Assembly: GCA_900708905.1 (NCBI GenBank)
Contig: CAADRB010000016.1
Coordinates: 1,221,953-1,285,952, forward strand
Length of the DNA stretch: 64,000 bases
Reading direction: 5' to 3'
From: Hymenolepis diminuta
Taxonomy: Eukaryota > Platyhelminthes > Cestoda > Cyclophyllidea > Hymenolepididae
Shown piece after piece: positions 37,578 to 49,500 of this stretch. Position 1 is the first letter of the stretch, and every line of letters begins with the position of its first letter. The notes below the pieces were generated by a model that ran no database searches, was not told the DNA's origin, and saw nothing but the letters and a program-made list of their open reading frames with translations. The position numbers were made by a program, and so were the translations under genes.

Positions 37578-40500
37578 TCAATTATTTCCTCTAAAAGTCT
37601 TCACGATAGGTTTCAGTTTTTGGACCAACTGATCAGCAGATGATTGGTCGGCCGATTTCGCTTCGATTGAGATCGAACCTGTTTGATTCTAAAGGGAAAA
37701 ATACAGAACCAATAAAATTACAATAAGCCACCAGGGACGTTGATACTAATGAATCGGAAGTAGACTGAGCTACTAATAGAAAAGCACTTGGCAGCAGGCA
37801 GACCGGAACGGGCACACAGGTGACCAATAAGAAACTAGGACCCGAGATATACTTAAATACAGTTCCATGCTGCTCTAGATGGAAGTAGCCACTGTTGAAA
37901 GATGCTGCTTCCTCTCACTCGTGTATCCTTTTATGTTTCTTCATCCCCATTTATATCTTTCTTACTCGTGTAGACTTTTATGCCCTTTCATTCTATTTAA
38001 CCTTGTTTATAAAACTTTCTACAACATACAAATATTTAGACCACGCCCCCCACATGGCATAACGAAAAGATTATTGTCATGATTTGCAGTCAAAATGACA
38101 GTCATATCCTCTGAGACTGACCATTATTATCTATTGCCATAATAGGTCAGTGACCGGTTTAGACCAGAGATATTATAAAAGGATAGATGGATGATGAAGT
38201 GAAAAACGAACTTGTGGATAAATACGGAATGGAACTGAATGAGTCACCTTTGAGATACCTTCAATCCAACTAATGATGACAACTAACATTGTAGACAACC
38301 CACGTCCGCCATGCCCTCATCAACTTCGAGAGATTTAAAAAGCCGCATACTCACGAATTAACTAGGCTATGGCTTTGTCGTGTCCTATCAATGATATAAT
38401 TATATACAGGGTGCGTAAGGCAACTGAGGACACCTTACACGCTCTTATAAAAACAAAAAATGAAACTGTTAGTGATTGAAGCTTACAATTTCTTGCAACA
38501 AAACAAATAAACATAATATTAACTTAGGTTTTATTCTATATTTCCTCCTTACGCTCCTATCATCCACTCAATTCGAGTATGCAAGTGACTGACTGCAAGC
38601 TTTCATCAGGTGGGCTTTATACATGTCCTCCATTCCTCAGACTATTGCTTCCACCAAGGAGGAGGATTTGGTGCTATGGGGATGCTCATTAACTTTCATT
38701 TCAACCACGTCTCGCCCAGTCTCACACATAGTAATTCAAAGAATTAAAGACTGGTGAGTAGTTAGGAGGCCACAAGTTTGGTGTAACGTGTTGATGAAAA
38801 TTCTCGGTCATCCACCACTGAATTTTGAGAGCTATACAAGATGGAGCCGAACCCTGTTGAAAGACAGGGTCTTCCTCCGTTGGCTACGCTGTTTATCCAA
38901 GGCAGCTTAACAACAGTGGTTTGAAGAGTCCTACATAGGCATCTGGATCTGCATTGACTCTAAGGCCTTTTGGAAACAACTGAGGAGTCACGATGTGCCC
39001 CTCCCTCACTCCTAACAACACTGAAAACCATCACTGTTGCTGGAAACTTCGTGAGCATAACGGTTGGAACTTCAGAGGGATCCGCCCGCACATAGCCAAC
39101 CACCTATTATTTCTTCTATTGACTTTTTCATCCTGGAGGAAGTTGTCTTTGTCAGAGAAAAAACAAAGAAACCTCTGTTCTCCTAAGTGCTTCGGTTTGC
39201 TAAAGAGTCGTTTTGCACACATTAAACAATTCTCCTGAGTTATTTTTGTCCACATAAATTGACCACGGCTAAGAACGTATAAAATTTGTATACGAGGTCT
39301 TGAAGAACAACATTCCTTATTGTTCCTTCAGACACGTGAAGATCTTTGGCAAGATGTCGTGCATTGACTTCCCAGGATCTTCGTCCATCATGTCATGCAC
39401 TTTCCTCACAAACTCAGGTGTTCTGAGTGAGTGAACCAGAGCGTCGACAATGGCGTTTCCTCTGCCTCGTGGCGACCGATTCATCTCCATTGCTTTCATT
39501 CAGTAGCTCCTTTCTAACTTCGCAAACGAACAATCTGGCGACTTTTGGAAATCTTGCAATTTCTAAATTCCTGTGTTTCGCTATTATAGACACTCTTGCA
39601 GTTACAGCGTGTCTTTTCATTTCATTAGTTATAGTAGTGTCTGGCATGAGATTTTCCGATAGGAAAATACATGAATTATTATCGAGTTAGTTTAAATTAC
39701 AAAAATATAAGTGGCCTCAGATACTTTATGCATCTCGTACTACACGATAACCCCAAATTCTGATGCACACATATCTAATGGCTACGAAATCAGTTTTCCC
39801 ATCACATATATTCCAGAACAATCTCCCTCCAGTATGTTTCGCATTTCCGTATATTCATGAAAAGTTGTGAGTGAATACTAATTTCCAAGTCTGTTAAAGG
39901 GGGGAGGAGCATTTCAACCGTCATCTTGCACAGACAAAAAGGACCCTAGAGCCTTACTGATAGGATAATCGCATTCTCAACAAATATTCAGTGGTGTATT
40001 GGGGTGGATTTTAATCGATCCACGTAATTCCGATTCCCATACCTTCAATTAAAATTTGCCCTTTCGCTTCCCCTCCTATTTCCATAACTCCGGTTTCCTC
40101 CATCCCTCATCCTCGCACTAAAACAATTTGGCAATCGATCACGATTTACCCATGACCCCTGAGGCCCGATGAACAGGACTCCTAACCTTGGTGTTTAAAA
40201 TTTGTGCTTTGTTACAAAGTCTAATCTCTAGTTCTGCCTCGCGGGTGTTAGACACAAAATAAGGAGACCAAGAAAATAGTATTCAGTGGTGAGCTACGTC
40301 AGTAACTGAACTAAAGAACATTGATGTGGCAGACGTGGGATCGATCTATTTTCAGCCAATTTAAATGCACATTCCATTAACTAAACTAGACTCATGATCA
40401 AAACACTACAGTCGACACCACACAATATAATGTCGAAATGGTCAACGACAACTTCGAGGACGTGGGATCAATTATAATGGGTGTGCGGATGATCAAGCGT

Positions 40501-43500
40501 CCTATTTAACCAGGGTCAACAAGAGGAGGGGGGGGAGGAGGACGTGTGAGCGGTTTCAGGATATTTTCCCACTACCCAAGTTAATTTTTGTGAACTCTTA
40601 TTCTGATGGACTTGTTAGGTTATTGTGATGCATAATAATAAAAAAATAATAAACAATAGCTTACAGATAATTTGATGAGCAGGCACACGGGATTTGATTC
40701 GAATTCGGAATAGAGGGATGCGTTGGTACCAACTTTTTCTATCACTAAAAGAAAGAAAAAAACAAATTAATTATAAAGATCTAATTACATAAAATTCGAG
40801 TGAAATGCAAGGGCTCCATTAGGACGTGAATGGCAACTGGGTTAAAAGAAATGTATCATTAAACTGTTTTTCGAGAGATTTTTAAGGAATTAAATAGTCT
40901 TTAACAGCAATAAAACCGGTAAAAACATGGATTATTGAGACCAACAGTTCCGCAGATCACACTGCATTTCTTATGACTGAACAGGAGAAAAAACTTCATG
41001 ACTTGAGGGTTTTAGGCTGCAACTAATTGTATAAAGGTCGATGGAAACATCTAACTTTGATTAACGCGGAATACTATTGACGGATAATAGTTCACCAAGT
41101 GTTCCCTCCTAATTATTGTGTTAATTTACTAGCCATAACCGAAGAATCCTATACAATTCCATTACCAATAGACGACATCCGTTTGGGATTACCATACAGT
41201 TGGTTTCAAGTAAATACGGTTCACTGTTATAAGTTTCCCTCTATATTTATACACCTTCATTGAACGAAAATATGAGAACAGCTAGAAAACTTCAGGGAAT
41301 CCATCAGTGAAAGACATCTTTCCCTCAATATAAAACTTTCCCGTGTCGATGAAAGCATTCAGATAAGAGCAGCAAATGTCAATCACAATCAAGTGCAAAT
41401 AACGATAAGGTAACTTAAACGACAATAATCAACCGATAGAAAGGTAACACAATCCTGATACTTGGACGAAAGGAGGATTCTTTTCTAAAGTACTTTATAA
41501 ATAAGAGAGGCTCAACTAATTTCAACAAATGATTCTCAAAGCTCATAATGACCTGGTTTGAAATTCACTTACCAGATAAATCACCACTCGTTGAAAGTTT
41601 ATTCAACAAATCCTCAAAGACACGTTCAATCGGTAGAGTGCTCAAACCATTCACCACACTCGCCGAGGCCGGACATTTCACTTTGCACTTCGACGAAGAC
41701 ATCAGCGTGGAACTTGCCAGTAATTTGAGGAAGTCCTCCTCAGAAATGTTCGTTCTCACTACCTTTTCTTTCTTTGTTGATTTCACTGAGTTTCTAACTT
41801 TTGACTTGCTTGGAGGGGGAGGAGGAACGGGAGTTAAATCCTCTAATGGGATGTTCAAAAGTCGATGAGGATCATTAGATTTCTCATCATTTTCATCGTC
41901 ACCTGAGTCTAATTCATTTGGCGCCACTCCCTGTGTCGATTAAGACGCAAAAAGAACAATAACCGATGAGATCACAGCCTTGAAGACAACCGGACAAATC
42001 AGCATAGGAGACAATTAAAGTTGCTCACCTCTGGAAGATCCAAGACAGTACTAACAGCAACATTTGTTGGTGATTCAAGTGCCACATCTTCGATTAAATT
42101 GGGTTCATGAGAATCATTTTTCTTAGATTTTTTGGTCTTTTTTGATTCATTGCCCCGAGTTCTATAAAAATTAAGAAACCGTGTAAGACGTTACCTTTTA
42201 ATGATGTTCTCTAGAGTTTATAATAGCCCACTAGAAAATATGCTAATCGAGCAGATTAATGTGACTTTCAAGTTTTTAATTTGAAAGTTGGAGTCTGCTA
42301 CTGAATCTTGTACATTACTCAGCTCAAATTTGACAACAAATCCCGCATTACGGAAAGTGTTCACAACACTTGACCTGAGTAAAGGTATCCTGGGAGCCCG
42401 CATTCTCCCACCCCATTTGATGACCACAATTAACCAAAGGAAAATCACTGGATGTGGACAGACAAGCATCGATCTCCCGAGCTCTGACCTGCCAGATGTG
42501 TACTTTGCAAACCATTTTCGAGTGCCGACTAAGATTAAAATTAGTAATAAGAATGCACGCAGAAATAGCTGAATACGCTTATACGCAGTAATTGACCAGA
42601 TGGAATCTTAAACACTCTTTGTCCTAATAGGTTGAGAAGCACCTAAACATTTCGAAGCACAAAATTATTCCGCAAGATTTGAACATGCTTTTCAATAGAG
42701 AGTAGATTACAAATACTTGAGGATGGTATTCAGCTAAGTATACAAAGAAATGCAAATGAATACTGATGAATATAACTCCACATTATTAGTAAATGAACAC
42801 CTGAACCTATTTTCTACTAAATTAAATAAAAAGCCAAAATAGCATTACCGATTACTGCTTTACAAAAAAGCTTGTAATAAGGAGTAAACTGGAAAATTTC
42901 AAAAGCAAAATCTCTGGATTCCACCAATATCTCTCTCCCACTGAGCGCATATCGGAATCTGTTTTGCGATGGCAGACGGTTTGTGAATGATTTTGGTTCA
43001 TTAAATGACTTGAAGAAAAACTTACGTGGATTTCAATGGCTTTGTTTTACTCTTTTCTTTTAACTGCCTCTGAATCTCCAGTGCCAACATATCTGAATTG
43101 GCCAGCTTCAAGCCTACAAGGCGGAAACAAACTCATTTCATATCCATAAAATATATATTGCGTATGTCCCATTTCAGCAAGCCTACCACTTGACGGTTGA
43201 GATTCAGGCGGTTTCGCAGTAGCCGGCTTTTCCGATGTCGGTAGATTCTGATTTGGCATACTACTTTGAGACGTTTTTAGGTAGTGTGGATTCGATTCTT
43301 GCAAGAGAAGCCGCTGTCTTCGCCTCTGCAAGAAAGAAACTGAAGCCATTAGACGGATTTAAAATCTGACAAAAACTTGAAAATAATTTCAAGAATTTAC
43401 ATCTTCTAGTTCAGCTTGAGTTAGTTTGACCGATTTTTGACATTCAGGTTCAATCATTCTGGAAAAAATACCACCCTCGGAAGACTCTACATCGAATGAC

Positions 43501-46500
43501 GACTTCCTCTTATCTGATTTCGATTTCTTCGACTTCTTTTCTGAACTGAAGATACTTTCTGAAGAAGCATTAGAGTTTACTTGCAGTGGCTGTGGTGGTT
43601 CATTGATCCAAGCATCCAGATCCAGACCTTCAGGAACTGGAACTTTCCGTTGAGCTTTTGGGGCAACAGGATTCAGTTCACCTTCGAAGAGCAAACTCAA
43701 TTCGTAGATGAGAGTGTATAATCCACGAAGAAGGTTATCTGCAGCTTCAGCCGATTGTTCTGTCTCGTGATCTGGAAAGATATAGAATATCAGAAATATG
43801 CCCTACTCAAATCAGACAAGTAGATAACCTAATTGAAATTAAATAAATTCATAAAATAGGATAAATATTTAACAACTTAAATAAAACAAATTGAATTGAC
43901 TTGCCACCATTTAAATTGTTAGAGGATCCCGGATCTGCAAGGGGATCCAGCGTTTCTTCAGCGTTAATTCCAAGCAAATCAACGGCTGCGTTTGTAGCTA
44001 CTTGTGATGAGGATGGGTTCTCGCACTGAACTCGGAATTTGGCAAGTCTTTTAGCCATCAGATGCAACAGTTGATGGATGGAAACAGCCTAGGGTAGTAA
44101 ATAATTTTGTTCAAGTGTGCCTTGCAATAGCAAAGAAAAGAATATACTGATTGTTCACTATGTTCACAGTCTCATATAATTATTTTTGATAATACAAGTT
44201 GAATACGAGAACACAACACTTTGAAGTTAAATAAGTGGGTCGGCACTTTTAAAAAATGAACAAATTAAGGGATTTTACCACTAAAAGATAAGATTTGTGA
44301 AATTTGAAAAATCTTCCCTTTACATATTAGGGCATATACTCACCCTTTCTTGAACTTCCAAATTAGCAGAATGCACAAACTGTGAAATCTTATCCATCAA
44401 GAAGTTTGTCAACTCCAAAAGTCTTTTCGTTAAATCCTGAAGTTCCGACAGGGATGGTTTCCCATTTTCCAACTTCAATTCTGGAGTGTTCACTTTACAC
44501 CCTTTGAGAGATTCACTCAACCACTTTACAGCCAACTTGCAATAGAGCTTGAGGGAGTTTAGCACAAGAACAGATTGAATGTACCCCCGGAGATCATGTA
44601 GATTGACTGTTTCCAACATTGCCTCCAAGGTTTGCTGCGGTTCCTCCAGGAATCTAAAACAGAATCAAGGTACCCGATCATGATCAATTTTGAAATGTCA
44701 CAACTACTAAAATGAAATAGTAACATGCACTTGACATACCCAGCATATTCTCCGCATATCCAGGCGGCAGCATATATGACATCATGAAGACTAGCCATAT
44801 TGAAATGTGTTATCATACTCTTGCAGGAACGTAAGAAAATAGCCATTTGACTGACAGCGAATGGACGAACAGCAGCTACTCGAACAACCACATCCAGCAG
44901 TTGATTGACTAAGAGTTCTCCGCTCCGATTGTGGTTAAGTTGGGCTAGTTCCATTAACACCGATATGTACCTATGAAGGAAAAAATAGACTGAAAGTATT
45001 GTTAATGGGGGAAAATACTGAATAGGAGACGATCGACGTTCAGCACACCTAGAAAGACTAATTCATTCTCCTCAAATTTTTGTAGGTCCCGTTATGTTTC
45101 ATCACGACAGAAGTATACATTTCTTAAGCAGATTGATAGAGACCTTAACTTTACAAGAACATCATAAAAATCAAATACGTGCTAATTACAAGACTTTTAT
45201 CAAAAGGTGGGGGGTTGAAAATGTTCCTTTAATTCAAACTTTGACGACATCTATTTGTGTGCCGGTGTAGTAACAGTTAACGTGCTCGTCGGTGAAGTCA
45301 GAGGTCATGAGTTCAATGTCCGTCAGTGTACACCAAGTGAGCGGAATAGCCAATCAAAATTATTAAGTTCTGCTAGTAAAGAGGGCAACGGAATTTGAGC
45401 TTCTTATGTAAGAAGTTTCATGATGTTATCCTTCAATCCAAGGAAAAGGCTTTTATAAAGAAGTCATTTACTCCCCTTCTTAAATACAGAGAGAAAGGCT
45501 ATATGGACATTTATACTAGTGACGATTTATTCCAAAATACGCTGGTAAACTCTTATCTTGACCTGAAATCCCTTACTTTATTACACCTAGCGTCACATTT
45601 TGAGCTTTGTAGCTTCGGAAACAGATGCCTCAGTTTTCATCGTTATGCAAGCATTCAAACCGCAATTGTTATCCCCTTTCCTACCTTGTTTCTAGTTATG
45701 ATCATTGGAATTATGCAGGATCGATGGATTTTGCGTGCAAAAAATATTTTTTTATTAAAAAACAATTAGCGCACCTTGAATGAAATAAATTCATTATAAA
45801 AATAAAGACGATCGTATCTAACTACTTTAAAGAATGCAAAGAATCGACAATTGCATCCCTGATAGGTGAGTTTAGTGTAATTTTCGCGGCAACCTCTAAA
45901 AATGCCAGCGACTGATCGTTTAAATTAATTTACTCTTATTCTAGCGGTATGCTTTTGAGTTTACAAACTACGAGATGGACACATTCTCTGTTCTCTCCCA
46001 ATATACATTTTCACATAGCAATCTCTGTCTTCTTCCCTATTTGTTTGTAGCGAAGGAGAAGCAGTAGCTCTATATTACGAAAGTGACACCTCCCTTAATA
46101 TCCCCTTTCTGAAAGTTCTTCTGTTAAAATCAGTCCATAAAAGGATACTAAAATGAAAGGACCGACTAGTCATTAAGAGCAAGACAAAGACAAAATCAAA
46201 TTTCAAAATTCCATATACCTTTTTCATTCTCAAGGTGGCAGAACAATAAATTACTGACGGTCAAATAAGTGATGTCCGTCTCTTAAAGGGAAGATCAAAA
46301 GATAGCCATCAATAACCAAATAGACTCACCATTCGAATGACATGACGTATTGATAGTTCTCTTGAGAGCATATTTTCACTACAGTCGCAATCAATTCAGC
46401 TCTGAAATGTGGTCCAATGTCCTCACTGGACAGATGTCGAACCAGACTGCGAACAATTTCCGCGAGAGAGGATCGAGAAACCATTCCATGGAGGAGGTCA

Positions 46501-49500
46501 AGCGCTCGAAGACGAATCGACTCATCTCGATCGTCAAGGCAGGCAAGAATTAGGTCTTTGTGAACTTGCACACTCTTGGGATGGTGACGTAGGATCTTGC
46601 CCATAGCCAAGAGGCCCAGATATTTCACTAAAAAGAGGTCAACCGAAATAGTTTTAAAGGTATACTAAAGTTGAAGAATGAATGGAGAAATATGTGTAAG
46701 CATCGTCTGACCTACATTGATACAAGAAACGAGTCATGGCAACACTTGACTTTTGTAAAGAAGGATGTCGTCTACTTTCTCAAACTATTAATCATGTCTT
46801 ATACAATAATTGGGGATCTTTAATAGACTACTGCATTCACAGAAAAAATTAATCTTTATTGGCAGGTTATGTGAAATGTTAACATTCCCACGTTACTTAA
46901 TAGTCAATTTCAAAGCGCTGGAAAGTTCTACAAAAATATCTCAGAGAGTAGCACTCATCGAGAAATACTCCTTCATCAACGATAAGTTACGATTATCTTG
47001 AATACCACATTAAAAGTTATAAACTATGCTACTATGTTAAGAGAATGGGTGTTAAAAATTATCCCTTAGAATCTAATTTAAAGAATTCGGAAAATAAGGG
47101 TTTCGTCGTCTTGATATGCCTAACAAGGCAATTTAAACCGATAAAGTGATATATTGAATTAACTCATCTGACCCACGTCTCCCAGAAACAAATGGCAACT
47201 AGATTCTCACAGATTTGGCGATAGCGCCCTTATCAGATAGAAAGTGAATTTAAATGCCGAGCAAAGGAAAACGTAGATCTCTTAAATCCAAGCATTTGGT
47301 CGGAAATACTTCGACTGCCGAATTAGACGAACCGACGATATCGTAAGTAATTAATCGATTTTATTAATTCATTCACATGCTCGTATGTATTAGCATTAAA
47401 CACAGGCGTACTAGCACCTGTAATCTGATTTCCTATTGGTTCACACAATGACGTCACTCTAATCCAATGGATTGTGGTGACCATTTTTTTGCTGCCTGAC
47501 CCCTTGCATTTAAATGCAAAATTCATTTATTAATAAATGATTGATGTTGTTCCATTATTCATTCATTTGTTTAACCATCCTGAACAATAAACTTGCAATT
47601 CTGGTCTGAGTCTTCAATAAGAATTCGCAGTTTTTGGACACAGAGCTAAAGAAGAGAAAAAACGGTTACACAAAAGTCACGTAATTAGGCCAAATTCAGT
47701 AGTACATAAGAAATCCACCTGAATTGACGCATTGTGATCGGGCACACCTGAAGATATGGAAAGAAGAACTTTAGAGAGATATTAAAATAATAAAGAAGCA
47801 AGATTACACCGAATTCATGCAAAGATCAGACATATACATTATCGGTACAACAGTATTTCGAATCATGACGCACAAATTCAAGGGATAAATGTCCCAAACG
47901 CAAAGAAAATACCCATTTCAGTTGTGAGGAATAGCGGAAACAGATGAAAAACAAAAGAGAACTGAGTCAGAACAAAAAAGCTGAAATTTATTATTCAACT
48001 AAGAACTCTAGACATAAATATAATTATCGTGGAAAAATATATGGCAAACAAATGCATTCGAAGGAAGCATAGAAAGCCTTAATAATACTAAAGATATAGA
48101 TTTTAAAGATACAATTATAAACATATCATGTAATTTTCGAGATGAAAACTTAATATAAAGACGTAGACGCGGCTAAGCTATCGAATGACATGAGTTCGAA
48201 AGCCACAGCTGTTAATTGGGAGTACAATTAGTATAATGAGATGATATGAGTAGATATTCACTCGATATCTCTCATCACTTTGCAATAAAATTAGTATATA
48301 ATAAATGGACAGAGAGGACTCGAGGTTTGGGATTTCAGGATTCTAGTTTCGTTACAATTGGGAATATGCGTAGTGGCAGCTATTGGTGTGTCTTCATAGC
48401 TATCTATTCTCTTAAATTGTAGTGCATTCTGCAGATCGAATCTGCAAGACTAGAAAAATACTTCGAGAAATGTGACAATTTAGAAATATGTAGGTAAATA
48501 TTCCCTTAAGTTGCTCATCAATTAGATCCGCCAACGGAACACTCCGCGTTTTGACTTAACATCCCTCTTCCCTCTAACATAAATATTAAATCATTCATTC
48601 ATTAATTGATCAAATCAAGGGTGCGATTTGAATGAAGGGATTTGCGGCCCTAAAATTCTAATACATTGAACTGAGATGTCCGCATATGGATGTTATAATT
48701 TTTAGAACCTGAGTTTTTTATATAGCTTCAATTTGTAACAATAAACTCTAAAGGTCATATTCAAGAAAGTGGTTATTTAATGGCGAATGTTTTCTCTTTA
48801 TTTTCCCCTTGTAGAGTAGCTATGAATTCGGAAAGTTAACATCTGGCAGCAAAAAAAGTTAGAGGAGTGATTGCATAGTCAATTTCCTATCGACACACTT
48901 GGTAAATCCGACATGGATTCGGCTATCTAGCAATGGAAAGGATGTCCCATTTGTGCTTTCTTGGTACAAGCATTCACGCTGCAACCTCGATCTTCTTTCA
49001 ATTTTGTTTGAAATGAAAATTCGACGCTGATAACTTCTAAATTGAAGCTTTTCCTTAATATGTGTAAAACATTGCCCAGTTTTATTTCGAGTTTCAAGAT
49101 TTCAGTTGAAATAGGCTCTAAGTCTATCAATCTCAATCAGAAAATTGGCGGTGGAAATATCGGGAGTATGCTTTTCACTAGATAAGGATAATGGGCGTCT
49201 CGTTTTTTCCACCGCAATTAAAGTATTGACACAGCGAATTCTGTCTTCTTTCTACCTTATTTGTGAAGTAGTACATAAACGTTGGTAGGGCGACGGTTTT
49301 GGAAGTTAAACCATTTCATACGCTGGTGATTCCCAAGTTGAAGTCTCAGACTAATTCGTGTAAAGCAAAGCCCAGCTTTTATTTCTTGGTTGAAGAAGCT
49401 AACCGACGGAAGACCCAAGTCCATCTGTCTCAGTTAGATAACTACCGGTAGCAATACCGAGAGCACACAAGAGAGTGAAGTAATGCCTATAGTCTCCACA

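Noticed and set aside
45395..45769. 124-residue plus-strand open frame
   Set aside because: It lies inside an AP-3 delta intron, starts within a SINE copy and runs through another repeat. It shows no recognisable domain.
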